Source: Trema orientale
Lineage: Eukaryota > Streptophyta > Magnoliopsida > Rosales > Cannabaceae
Assembly: GCA_002914845.1 (NCBI GenBank)
Contig: JXTC01000747.1
Location: forward strand, 1-64,000
Reading direction: 5' to 3'
DNA length: 64,000 bases
Below the pieces are notes generated by a model. It was not told the DNA's origin, did no database searches, and worked only from the letters and a program-made list of their open reading frames with translations. A program made the position numbers and the translations under genes. Numbering within the stretch: position 1 is the stretch's first letter; every line of letters starts with the position of its first letter. Of the stretch, positions 1 through 11,875 are shown piece by piece.

Positions 1-2320
1 CCAAGTTAATTCTATCCATGTTCTTCTCTCTTTTTCTAACTTAAAACCCCATTGTTTGCCATGTAGAATTGGGCCAGGCCCCTTTAATTGGGCTTGCGCA
101 CGGCCATGGCGTATTCTGGGCAGACCAAGTTGGGCGAAAACCGTAGCCAGACAACTAGGGTTTGCACACGCCATTGCTAGCTAGGTGTCACCTTGGCACC
201 TAATGTTGATGATAAATCGTTCTTTACTGAAACATTACATTAATAGCCGTCTCAGTCCGAAATTATTTTTGAAAATTAAAGAGATAGAAAATCAAGAAAA
301 AGGATATCTGGAAATTTGGCGCACATGTAGAATTTGGACACTACTCCCGTCCAAACACATTATCTATAAACCAACATTGTCGAGTAGGTGCGATTTAACT
401 CCAAAGACCCAAACAAACTGAACTGATTACACCCCCAACTCTAGAGTTTGTACTCCACCAAAGGAAAGCCCACACAAAGCACCAAGCGTTCAAAGCATGG
501 TCCATGGACCACTTCACAACTATGATATATATATTACACTTTGAGCTGCCACCATAAGACATTCTTATTAATCACAGTCTCTGTGAGTACTCTGATTTTA
601 ACACAGAACTATGACGCGTTTGTTGCATATTTTTTATTTAAATTTTAGGTTTTAAGAACCCGAATAAAGAAACATATATCCAAAAGGTCTGCGGGATTTA
701 TGTTTAGTGGGTGGCTAGAATTACATTTTGTGGGGACTATTTTATATATTGTCTATTTTTGAATGAGGCTTTAAGTTAAAAATTTAGATATATATATATA
801 TATATATTTGGCTTTTTAAAAGGAAATGTAAAAATTGGGTGGGGCTCAGGTGTATTTCCCTCCGTCCTGGCATATATCGTTCTATCCATTCTATGACTAT
901 TTCCCTATGTGTGTGTGTGTATATATATATGCCTTGTTTGGTACGTAACAGGAAACAATTGGTCCCGAAGCTGATATTATATTTATTGTATATTTCGACG
1001 TATACTGAAGATTTATATTCATGTGAATAGGATACTTAAATATCGCCTACCAACAGTGAGTATTTATGAATCGTTAAAATATAGTATGATGCACCAGCCA
1101 GTATTAATCACGAACCGTCTATGTCTCTCACCGCTCCATATGCAATATTTGCATAACCACCTAATAATTTCCATGGCCAGTGCAGTGGGCTGCCTGTCCT
1201 GGCTGCCCAAATTCTGATGCACTAGTCAAGTTAGGCTTTTACTTCATAGAGAATTCTCCATGTTTTTGTTGCACCTTAATTTTTTGGTGCCAATTAATCC
1301 CATCTGCTTGCTTTTCCCACCTACCAACTTCTCAAAACCGTATAATTTATAATGTTATCCAGAGTTTGGTCAATCATCCGTTGATATATATGTTATTCCG
1401 TTCTGAATTTAACTATGATTCCTCTGGGGTTTGGGAGGAAAAAGATACATATATACACATATTTTACTATTGTTGTATGGTTGTACGGCCATAAATGCAA
1501 CGTTTAAACAAATGTTATTTATGAACCGGTCGAGGAACTAGCTAACTAATTGCTGATTGGTGTTTGGAGTAGGTGTCTATTGGATTCTATAAGATCACAC
1601 GCGCGCGCGCGCGCGCGCGCGCACATATATATATATCATCATTGGCATTCAATTTAGTCCCCTAACAAATTAAGTTAAGTGGCATCAGGGTTGTTGAGAA
1701 AGTTAATGCAATACCCACCTGTATTCATTAGTTTACCTAAAATAATTGCGTTAAAACAATCGTTATTAGGATGCTTAGATACCTTTCATTTCCAATAATT
1801 ATACCCCACCCAAAAAAAAAGAGGGAAAAATGCTAACCAGTGCCACTCGTACGTAGTCAGCACTCAGCTCATTGCAAAAGTTTACTAATCACAATGTGAA
1901 TTCACTAGGATTGTTTAAAACGTTATATTACATAACAAGATTGTAAGTATACGTACGCACTGAAAGTGACACAATTAGATGTCAAATCCTGTTCTTTGAC
2001 TAGGATTTTTCTTCTCTCAATTCGTCAGTAACCTGGGTATAGTTGGAAGTTTAAGATCTCATGTTCTACGCTCAGAAGTCTTAGTTTGACTAACCATTCA
2101 ACCCCCAGAAAAGACTAAAACTAGTAAGAGTATTCTTCACGTTTGGGTACTAATGTCTAATGATGAGTCGCCTACCGACTACCTACGTGGTATAAATATC
2201 CCTAACTAAATTAATCTTTCCCTCTGCTTTGAAAAGTTTTACTCATCTTTACACGCACAACTTAACAACTTCAATTCAAAGTCTCCGCCAACATCAAACT
2301 AAATAAATCATGGATTGGAA
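1..2320. other. intergenic, no gene seen
   Basis: No credible coding region: open frames here are short, lack any recognisable domain and have no consistent exon partners. The stretch is AT-rich with simple repeats, including AT runs near 785-806 and 920-930 and an alternating GC run at 1,600-1,623. A weak inverted pair around 1,835-1,985 (GTGCCACT on one side, the complement of GTGTCACT on the other) may be a decayed MITE, but I could not define its ends. Confidence 0.6.
1600..1634. repeat. alternating (GC)n followed by (AT)n microsatellite
   Basis: About twelve alternating CG steps run straight into CACATATATATATAT. Long alternating purine-pyrimidine GC tracts are rare in an AT-rich plant intergenic region, where CpG is depleted by methylation. 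Such a tract can adopt Z-DNA; that is known of the sequence class and was not measured here. Confidence 0.9.
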
Positions 2321-2532
2321 TTTAACAAAGGGGATGGCTACGGTACATCCCTACGTGGGGTCATGTCTTAATTATCGTACGTAGGGTCATGTCTTAATTA
2401 TCGTTGGATGAGAATCTATAAGGAATAACGGGAATCTGTGGAGAATCTATTTATATACAGATTCCTATCCAACGGTGAATAGACAGGACCATACGTAAGG
2501 GCGCCCCTACTGTAGACGCGCCCTTTAACAAA
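2321..2532. mobile_element. Mutator-like MITE with 9-bp target duplication
   Basis: A 194-bp inverted-repeat element (2,330-2,523) is flanked by a perfect 9-bp direct repeat TTTAACAAA at 2,321-2,329 and 2,524-2,532. The left end begins GGGGATGGCTACGGTACATC and the right end, read on the minus strand, begins GGGCGCGTCTACAGTAGGGG. Further in, both arms carry CGTTGGAT followed by a GAATCT block. The left arm also holds a tandem copy of ACGTRGGGTCATGTCTTAAT. A 9-bp duplication is the hallmark of Mutator-like elements. There is no coding capacity, so it is a non-autonomous derivative. Confidence 0.8.
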
Positions 2533-2586
2533 TTGCATGTAAAAGGAGCATTTGCTAGCTAGGCTAGGACACAAAATTATATATAT

Positions 2587-2725
2587 GAGGCGTGCTATGG
2601 TAGTCTGTCCGATATCAGCCGTTCATCACTGTATTCATCACTGTAGACCCCATAATGAGACCCACGTGGAGCCCACAGTGATGGATGGTTGAGATCGGTC
2701 AGATGCGTCAATCCGTAGAATAATT
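2587..2725. mobile_element. small inverted-repeat element, possible MITE
   Basis: The arms are inverted: TGTCCGATATCAGCC..CATCACTGT on the left, and TGACCGATCTCAACC..CATCACTGT when the right side is read on the minus strand. Both flanks are AT microsatellite, which hides the target duplication and makes the ends approximate. ATCACTGT is duplicated inside the left arm. It lies only 55 bp from the preceding MITE and shares no obvious sequence with it. Confidence 0.45.
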
Positions 2726-3919
2726 CTTATATATATATATTTATACATATATTCATATATGATCATGACATCAACCACCATCATCATCTAGATATAAATA
2801 CCCTGTGAAATATACGTTCTAACTTCTGTACGGATTGAGACTGATTGGCTAAAAGCTAAAACGTTCTTGCGAAACCCTGTGTAAGTCTATAGAGAAAGCT
2901 GCAATTTATGTCTTTCACTAATCTTACAAAAATGAGATTAGAGTTTCTCGCATTTACAGATAAGGCAATCATGACGTTACAAAAATAAACTTACTTCTCT
3001 CTTTGATGTTCCGCCCCAAATCTCTCTGATTTTTCATTCAAAGAGAAATGAGTTCTAACTTTTGAGTTCTATTGGTACGAGCGGTCGTTGTCGTTTCTCT
3101 TATTTAGTTTTTTCTCCCTTCAAATGACATCAAAGAAATGACGGCTAAAAACTATAAATAAGGGCTATCCAATTAGTATACCGCCATATACTATACGAGT
3201 CCGCCATACAAGAAATTCTTTTGAGAATTCTTTTCTTCAACAAATTTAATTAGCTCTTATCTAAAAATGTTTTCAAGTTTGGAATGTAGCAGCCTATGAA
3301 TGACTCCCAAGTTTTTCATTTATTATTTTTGTTTTTATTGTTCGGTATACTAACTTTAAACTTATAACTCTATATTGTGAATTTTTGATTGTCGAGTTGG
3401 ACTAGTCCAAGATTACATATTATCTAGGATCCTCACTTATCACATGTGTTAAAATTCGATCATTATATATACTGCACAAATATTAAGATAATACCAACAC
3501 AATCAAGCCGCAATTATGGGATAATCACCGAAAATATGGAGAAATTTGAATCAATACAAGATTAGAAAATCGATTCATAACTGCACGCCTATAATAAATA
3601 TAAATTAATTTCTGTATCAAAACAAACAAAATAAATAATTAATCATCCCAAAACTAAAAGAACCCAACAATTTTTTTTTTCCTACATTATCATCAATATA
3701 ACAAATTTGTCACCCTTTTCATCTCTCCACACCTCTTTTTTTTTCCTCAGAAAATCCATAACTAAAAACTAGCTAGGGAGAGACAGACTTGGGAGGAAGA
3801 AATACTGTCCCCAAACCCAAAAATATTTACACCGGAAAAAAAAAAAAGGATAAAAAGAAAGAAGACAAAATATCAAAGTTTATATTACTAAAGCTATAGT
3901 GACTAGTAAGTACTCATTT
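2726..3919. other. intergenic, downstream flank of the HD-Zip gene
   Basis: No coding region is seen. The part nearest 3,919 should hold the 3' untranslated region of the minus-strand HD-Zip gene, and several AATAAA-like words on the minus strand around 3,600-3,900 could serve as polyadenylation signals. The exact transcript end cannot be fixed from sequence alone. Confidence 0.5.
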
Positions 3920-4306
3920 TCATGAGGCAGCTTTCCCAACTTGGTTATTAGAAAACGGAAGTACGGTGGTGTTGCCGGACTTGGAGGCGGATCCGGCACC
4001 GGCGCCGGCGGTCGCAACGCGTTCACAAGAGGGGCACATGGTGAGAGTGGTGGCCGGAAGTTGCATGTAAAAGGGTTGTGAGGTTTTCAAGGCTCTTAGT
4101 TCATGAAGTTCCTTCTGTAACCTCCTATTCTCTTCGGTCAACGTCTCACAACATCTTTTTAAGTACTCACAATCTACTTCCGTTTGTTTCAACTTCGTCC
4201 TGTGAATAAAGAAGAAATTTTTTTAAAATTTTATTTTCCCGAGAAAGTGTGTGCCAAATACCGAGAAACAAGCACACCAATAAGAAGTGAAAAAAAGAGT
4301 GAAAAA

Positions 4307-4356
<50 letters not shown>

Positions 4357-5592
4357 TTATTTGTTACCTTGCTCTTCTATTCTGAAACCATACTTCAACC
4401 TGGCGTGGACGAAGATTTAGTTGTTTTGCTAGTGCAAGCTTCTGTTTCTGCAAATTAATATCTAAACAGTTAGTAACTATTACAATAACTATTAACTCCT
4501 GATTGGATTAGTTCTCAAAAATGTACAAGTAGTGTTGTCACTTTCCTTCATGAGTAATTATAAAAGTAAGCAATGTATACATAAAACTAAACATGCTTTT
4601 ATGTACCAACAAGTCTTTTTTTTTTTTTTTTCTTTTTTTCATTTTCTGAGAGAATATACCTTAGATTTTTGAGTCCAAATAATATCTCTTTTTTGTTTTT
4701 CTTTTTTGTGTGTCTGTGTGTGAGAGACATAAGTCTAGCTAGCTAGATGCTTTGACTTACGGGATTGAGGGTGCTGTGTTCTTTGAAACTTTCTTCTAGA
4801 AAAGCCGATTGATCTTTAGAGAGCCTGAGTTTCTTCCGAGTTGAACCGTTCTCCTCATCATCACTCGCTCGAGAACTCGCTCTCTCAGTCTCACCCTCCC
4901 TGTTATGATCTCTCTTCACGCTATTATTATTCCTTCCACTACTACTACTCCTAACGCAAAAATCCATGTGAAACGAAGACAAAGTACTGTTCGGGGACGA
5001 TATGGTAATTCCATCTTCTGTCTCCTCCGGGGTGGCCCCCACCGCCGGTAACCGGTTCACATCAAACCCTTTCCCCGGTCCAATATTCATATTATCAGAT
5101 GAACCGGCCGGTTCAGATATCACCACTGAATAAAACCGAAAAAAAAAAAAAACAATACAAAAACCCATTAATATATTTTAGCAACTAAGACATAATAAAG
5201 ATTTTCAAGACAGAAAAGTAGTGTTGGTTACTGGGAAAATGAAGGAAAATTTTATTCTTACGGTTATCAGTGAGCCAGGGAAACCGGAGCTGTGAACCGG
5301 TTTGGGAACGGGGAACCGGAGCAGAAGGTAAAAGGTCAAGCTGGAGAGGGACTTGGACAAGATCTGATGATGAAGAAGCCTTCCTAGTACTTCTGATCAG
5401 ATCTCGATGATGATCATGATGATCTTTTTTCCGATCTTCTGATGACGATGATGATCTTGAAGTAGTACTGAGAGAGCTTCCCAAGGCCATGCAAAACCCT
5501 AGCTCGGCCTTGTTATTGAGAGTCATCTTCTGGGCTTTGTCCAGAAACGAAAACGGCGTCGAAGTGTCACCTAAGCTTAGAGCTAGCTCCAT
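3920..5592 (-). CDS. HAT14: HD-Zip class II transcription factor, HAT14-like
   Basis: Nuclear DNA-binding regulator of the homeodomain-leucine zipper II family, whose members mostly repress transcription in shade-avoidance and auxin-related development. Four exons on the minus strand: 5,262-5,592, 4,761-5,125, 4,368-4,447 and 3,920-4,199; their sum is 1,056 nt, giving 351 aa, and all introns are GT-AG. The N terminus starts MELALSLGD, an LxLxL EAR-type repression motif and the HD-Zip II N-terminal signature. The homeodomain spans about residues 206-262 and contains [11 protein letters not shown] of recognition helix 3. The leucine zipper follows at about 263-300, then CPSCE at 314-318, the class II redox-sensitive motif. 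Serine, aspartate and histidine low-complexity runs fill residues 25-205. The start was chosen because it opens the conserved N-terminal motif; the upstream in-frame ATG (5,790) would add an unrelated hydrophobic stretch. The HAT14 label rests on the long N-terminal region; HAT22/HAT9-type paralogues are the alternative. Confidence 0.9.
4306..4352. repeat. (AT)n microsatellite in the last HD-Zip intron
   Basis: An uninterrupted AT run of roughly 45 bp lies inside the intron between exons 3 and 4 of the HD-Zip gene (4,200-4,367), about 15 bp downstream of the exon 3 donor in transcript order. Such runs are highly length-variable. Confidence 0.9.
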
Positions 5593-8177
5593 GTTTGGGA
5601 GGACTGTGTGTTGAACCAGAGGAGGGTTTTTTGAAGGAGGTTGACGATGATGGTTGGGAGAGAAAAGGAGGACAAGTGAGGACTTTAAAAAGAAGGTGAA
5701 GAACCCTATGACCAGATATTTTTGACGTGGAAAAAATATTAAATATAAATAAATACATAAATAATAAAGTATATATGTACACCACACCACAGTACTACAC
5801 CCTCTTAAAAAAAAGGAAAAAAAAAAGAATTTGTTTTTAATAAATTTTTTTTTGTGGGTGCTAATAAAGATTGACCGACAATATCCAGGTTGACAACTGC
5901 ACGTGAATCTATTTAATTATACAGAGGTTCATACACGAGAGGGTATTGATGCAGAAAATTAAATAAAGAAATACAAAGAAAGTAAAGGGCATGAGATCTT
6001 GTCTAAGTTGAAGATATTAATCTGGTCTTAATGTTATTTTATGTGGAAACTTAAAATGTATTTTAAGCAATGTAAGATAAGATTAGATAAGAACACAACA
6101 ACAGAAAATATAATATGGATGATTTTGATCGATCTAACATTTTTTTTTTTTGTGAAGGAAGGAAAAATAATCATTCAGCATAGCTTATTAGTGCTGATGA
6201 TGATCATGTAATAAAGTCGACGGAATGTTTTATCTTTTTTTTTTTCTTATGCAAAATCATATAGTCATGCCATATGTACCAAGTTTTCGCAGTTGAAATA
6301 AATTAATTATTACCTAATTGATGGATAACTACATTGAGTTGTGTAATTATGTTTCCCTGGTTTAATTTGCTAAATTATTGTGTTTCCTAACAAACAAAGG
6401 GGCCACATTATCATGATATGTAGCATGTGAATGAAAATGATAACTCTCATTCAACGGCTGGGATCACCTGGGACCCTGTTGATTTATTGCCATCATCATG
6501 TTGATATTATCAATGGAACGACTAATGTGTTTGGACCAAACGCAATACCAGTTTATAATAATGTTAATTAACATCACTCAATGTCTGTTTTTTTTTTTTT
6601 TTTTTTTTTTCAAATGATAACCAATTAAGCTAGAGCTTTTTCGCAGTTTCAAAGTGCTCTATAATTTTTTAGTTTCCTCTTATTTGGTTATTATAGTGAC
6701 GCATTTTGAATTAGAATGACTAAGATGGATGGAGTTAGACCGCTGACTCACCAACCAGAGAAATGTAACTTTACCAACTATTTTCCTACGTGTCATCCAC
6801 GAATTGGGTGGAGACAAAATCAAAATTCTACTCCCATATTGAGGAACTAATAAAAAGAAAAGAAAAAGAATGATATAAATGCATGTGTGAACAGAGAAAA
6901 ACATAGGGAAGCATTAGTCTGATTAGCTTGAAGATTTGACCATTATAATATGTTTTACTTAGGCAGACAAAGCGACCATCTTTTACTATTTCAAGGAGAA
7001 GTCTTTTTAGTATTTCTCGTTCTCCTCTTTGTGGTTTTATGGGGGCAGGTTGCTTTTGTGTCTTTTAAGTAGCTAAAGGGTATATGCCTATAGCCATCAA
7101 ACTTCCTTGAAACTATCATAAAGGCCACCACAGAAATGGCATCCAATGGACTCCATTATGTTGCCCTCATTCAACTCTCAATTTTTAAAAAAAATTGAAC
7201 TATTAGTCTTCTAGTAAATTGAAAAAATATATATATATCCATATTTTTTTTTTGATAATAATATATATCCATAACTACTGAATACACTAACAAATATGTA
7301 ACAGCCTTACTACATACTTCAACAATATCACAATATATTGTATCATGAAATTCTTTCGTGGTTAAATACTTAGCTTTACTGTTTATCACAAAAAAAAAAA
7401 ATACTTTAACTTTACTAATAATCATATTCACTTGTAACATTGAGATTTAATCTTCAGAACCTCTCATTATAGTATAAATAATAATCATTTATTACTTAGA
7501 ATTAGTACAAGTATCTGTATAGCTAGTTGGTTAATGAACATTTGTAAACAGGTGGTAATTGGTTGTTTTCAAATTTTTTAAATATAATATATTCGTACCA
7601 TATTCTTGGATAGTTTTTTAAGGCTGGTGGTCCAACGCGCGTGGGATAGCTTTTGTAAACAGGTAGTAATTAAAATACGCATCTAGAGGATGTGACCAGG
7701 TCAGATATGTCATGCTTTTGGGATCATTGCAATAATTGAAGTCATGCAGGCTTTAATGATAGGTTGGAGAGAGAGAGAGATATGAATGAATTATTGGGTG
7801 GGACCCATCATTCAGAACACTGGAACATAATAAAGTATTGTATCAACCCTAATCACCATTTTGACAATGATAAGGTTTAGACAATTTTGTACTGGTTGTG
7901 ATTTGGCCAGGCTAACTAATTGGGTATTTGACACGTGGCTTGATAATTACTTTTCTCATTGACCGTACATCCTTAATATTTGGATCAGGTTATTTCTGTA
8001 CATAAGAGATTGAGACTAACTAACAGGTAATTGTCTTATGCATTATACTTAAAGAATAGAAATTGCCATTTTTTTTTCTTGTTTTTCCTGAAGAAATTGC
8101 ATTTGATATATACACCAAATACTTTATTAGATCCTAATTTGCTTTTGCTTCAAGTTTTCGTATACATATTAAAATAT
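5593..8177. other. upstream region of the HD-Zip gene and intergenic DNA
   Basis: The first few hundred bases left of this stretch's start belong to the promoter and leader of the minus-strand HD-Zip gene. No start site could be fixed. The rest is AT-rich with poly-T runs (for example 6,589-6,610) and no coding region with a recognisable domain. I see no complete transposon in it. Confidence 0.5.
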
Positions 8178-8226
8178 GGTTGCCAATTCAGTAGGTATTT
8201 TTTTTTTTTACTTACGTATAGGGAGG
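8178..8226. mobile_element. MITE terminal fragment (same family as 9,946 and 17,165)
   Basis: The segment GGTTGCCAATTCAGTAGGTA, a poly-T run, then ACTTACGTATAGG matches the terminal inverted repeat of the two full MITEs in this window. The other end and the central palindrome are missing, so this is a truncated copy. The A-rich segment that replaces the rest starts directly after it. Confidence 0.7.
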
Positions 8227-8239
8227 GATTTTAAAAAAG

Positions 8240-8570
8240 CTGGAGCATCATCAAATAATAATAAAACAACGACAATAATAAGCAGCAAAAAAACACCAGC
8301 ATCAATAATACTATTCCCCCCTACTACTTAATAAAAAAAAAAAAAAGCAAAAAAAAAATCATCAACCAAAAAAATAACAACAAAAAAGAGAAAAAAAAAA
8401 AAAAAAACTAACGGAATGGGGCCCCTAAAAAAAAAAAAAAAAAAATAAAAAAACAAAACCCAAAACCAAGAATTGGTTGGCAAAAAAAACCCCCGAAAAA
8501 AAACCTGGAACAAAAAAAAAGAAATAAAAAAAAAAAAAAAAAGAAAAGAAAAAAAAAAACAGAAAACAGA
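8240..8570. repeat. extremely A-rich, homopolymer-dense segment
   Basis: A stretch of more than 300 bases is dominated by poly-A runs of 8-20, broken by short islands with their own homopolymers (CCCCCC, GGGGCCCC, CCCCC). No open frame here has sensible composition: translated products are mostly phenylalanine or lysine. It may be a real expanded A-rich tract or a badly resolved assembly region. Confidence 0.8.
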
Positions 8571-9945
8571 GCATATGCCTCATTGGATTATTCCGCATGT
8601 AATCTTTTAAATTTAAATACTCATGCTCCACCGTACATATTTAATTATGACAAATTATCTATTTTATTATCTCAAATGAAAGTAGATTTTCTGTCTATTT
8701 TGTCTGTCTTATTTATTGATCATTCAAAATAAAGCTAGACAATCTTTAAATATATACTTATAGTTGTTTCGAGTATTTTTGCTTTGTCAAAGGAAGGACT
8801 AATATTTTGACCTGGTCGCCTGTAAAAAAATGTTTAGGTAAATAATAATGAACGCAATGCAAGTTGGATTTCATGATATTTAATACCCAGTAATTGGAAA
8901 AACCTAGATTTAGTGTGAAGTAAAGGATTTTATTAATGAATAACTATTTCTTAATAAGTTCAAAAGACAAGAGAAATTAACCAGAACTGACATTTACTAG
9001 ACGGTCATCTGTTGAAAGCATGATAAGCTGTTAGTGGCTGCTACCAATATCATTGGTCTTTAACTTTGTCAAACAAAGATGAGGCAATATTATATACCAA
9101 TCTTAATTACTAAGATTAAGCTATGACTGATCATGACCCCACTTAAAAATATCAAAAACTGATCTACTTGGGCATATATTATGCAGTGTTGACGTGGAAT
9201 TATTCATGGTATGGGGTTGTAATTCATCATCACTCACATCTATATACAAATTAATTAATTAAATTAAAATTCAAGAAAAAGTCTTTCGATTTTAATAATT
9301 ATGCTAGTTTTTTTCTTTCAAATAAATAATTAAGTTAGTTAGCTATTCAATATTGGTCATATAAGGAGGTAAGAAAGATGAAAAAAAAAAAAAAAGACAA
9401 GAAAAAAAGAACGTACAACTTATTGACTAATTGGTACCTGCCTGTATTTTGTACCATAGTTTCAAATTCAAAACAAAGAATTTTTAATGAGTCCATGATA
9501 ATTGATCTTGGAATTCAAACATGAGATTCAAAATTGAGAAAATTTGCTGTATATATATTTATTAATGGACAATTCAATTATGAGAAAATGAAATATATAT
9601 ATTTCCGAATCCACCATGTGGCCACAGTCAATAACCAAGATCGTTTGCTTCCCAAGTAGTCATGCGCCATTAAAAATCGCACAACTAATTTTCTAACATT
9701 TTCCTAGACTATGCATTTATATATCATTGGCATAGTTAATTTGTCATAATAATCATTCTTTGAACGTTTATGGTCCAACTTTATCATTACATCAAAGAAC
9801 AATGCCAAAATTAATAATTGAGAACCAAATAGCCAATAATTAGTCGTGCCTTATCCGATCAGTTATGATATTTTCAACTATTGTCATTTTATTCAACTCA
9901 GTATAAACTTTCTACATGTAAATAAAAGCAATATATATATATATA
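8571..9945. other. intergenic, no gene seen
   Basis: AT-rich sequence without coding signal or a definable transposon. Short AT runs occur near 9,594-9,602 and 9,931-9,945; the last of these is the target of the MITE that follows. Confidence 0.5.
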
Positions 9946-10188
9946 GGCACTAATTCAGTAGGTATTTTTTTTTTTATCTATGCATAGGTATTAATTGGGC
10001 CAATGAAAAATTTTTTTGCACATTTTTTTATTATAAAAAGTAGGAGAGAGAAATAGCATTAATGATGCACGTCTTTTTATGTATTTGATTATAGCCGTTG
10101 GATCACCATTAGATGATGATCCAACGGCTAAAAAAAAAAACCTATACATAGGTAAAAAAAAAAAAAAATACATACTGGATTGGCAACC
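9946..10188. mobile_element. 243-bp MITE, full copy 1
   Basis: The terminal inverted repeats are a CAATCCAGTAGGTA-like block, a poly-T run and an ACCTATGTATAGGT-like block, on the left as written and on the right as reverse complement. The centre holds a second palindrome, AGCCGTTGGATCA at 10,092-10,104 against TGATCCAACGGCT at about 10,118-10,130. The whole element can therefore fold as a nested hairpin. Flanks on both sides are TATATA, so the duplication is probably TA or a multiple of it, and the superfamily is uncertain. There is no coding capacity. A second full copy lies at 17,165-17,408 in the opposite orientation. Confidence 0.85.
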
Positions 10189-11874
10189 TATATATATATG
10201 TATATACATATCATATACAAAGAGATCCACCTGTTAAACTCAACATATAATATACAATATATGGGATAATGTTTTTAATATAAAAAACCTACCATGTTTT
10301 TCTTTTTAGGAAAAAAAAAAGTGGATTTTTTTGCTAATATCAAATAAACTTTCTATTTGTATTTTTCTATAAAGTTTAATTACCGGATCCACATATATAG
10401 TTTAAATTGTAATTAAAATTGTTGAAAGTTAATATTCTTAATTTTTTAAAAAATTGGATAACTTAATTTAAAAAAAAAAAGAATTTTTATATATTTGAAG
10501 GTTGTTATAGCTGAATCCTTGAGAGTTTACACTTTTTTTTTTTCTGTTTAGACTTCCAACTAAATCTGTGGATGTAATTTAGTAATTTTAAAAATAAAGA
10601 TATTTTCTACAATAACTTTAAACTCCAGTTTTGACCATATACTTGAATCCAATTAGATTTGATGAAAAACAAAAAATAAAAATAGAAAATTTTATTTGAT
10701 ATTAATAAAAAAAAGGCTAAGGTTTTTTTTTTCCCACTAAAAGGTTAAAATCTTCGTTTTTTTAATATCATCCCTATAATATATTTTTTTTTAGACTAAC
10801 TATCCCTGTAACATATTAAGTATATAGGAAACCTGTGATTTACTACAGCTTCTTAGCGTGATTGTTATTACCAATTTATCAGGCCTTATAACTCAAACGA
10901 TAATGCATGTACAATAGTTTACGTACCATATATATACACGCATGCATGTACGATGTATATACCACATAATGTGATGTGGTGGGGCAAAGCCACGTGAGGG
11001 GAGCGTGAGAAAGAGTAATGATGGGAGACGGAAGTCATAGTCAGAGGAATGACGTGAGGGGTAAGAGTTGTACTGCTGTCTAGCTAGGGTTATGGGCGCG
11101 AGGCAGAAGGTCACGTTGGAACCAAAGAAGATGACAAATGAAAAAAAAAAAAAAAAAAAAAGAGCCAAAGAAAAATGAGACTCAATAGTCAATAATAGTC
11201 ATAAATAAAAAAAAATGTAATACTGATTAATGGCGGTGAGAGGGGAGATGTATAGATACATAATGTCTATAGTATAATACCATACACTTAATACATATGT
11301 ATATTAATATAAGCATTGATCAAGGAAGGTGTGGGACCTTGTGAAAGCGACACAGTGTAGAGACCAGAGGAGACAAGATATACACTAGCAATCATTTGTT
11401 CGTCGGATCTCCTTAGGTCTCTCTTCTGAATTATCTGATCGTATATATGTAATCGATGAAGCCACTCTCTCTCTGTATGATTATTAATTATTATTTAAGT
11501 TATGATATATAACTTATATATTATTTTCATTTTAGATATAACAAGATGACCATTATTTTGTATCATGAGCATTGAGCAGAGAGTTCGCAGAGTGCAGGGA
11601 CAACCCTCCATAGTGTAGTCCATCCCTGATAATGATCTATCGTAGTCATGCTTAAGTGGGTCCCCCTTAATTTCTTTAACTTGTTAGTGTTCCATTTAGT
11701 ATACACCAATTAAACAAAAATAAAACATTATTATTGTTATTAATTATTTGTGGTTGATTGCCCTGTGTATTATATGTGTATTGATACATGCATGTGTTTA
11801 TTCCCCCCGCCCCCCTTTTTTTGATAAACATGTTTACATCCCTTTTTTTTTGTTTTCTGATATTCGTCTCTTAG
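10189..11874. other. intergenic, with a short CpG-containing island
   Basis: Mostly AT-rich with poly-A/T runs. Around 10,975-11,130 the base composition changes to G-rich with several CpGs, a CACGTG G-box (10,991-10,996) and a TAGGGTTA motif, next to a long poly-A run. No reading frame there is convincing. It could be a promoter remnant of a lost or non-coding gene. Confidence 0.4.
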
Positions 11875-11875
11875 A

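Noticed and set aside
8328..8631. Open frames on the minus strand rich in phenylalanine.
   Set aside because: They are translations of poly-A/T tracts and have no normal protein composition.
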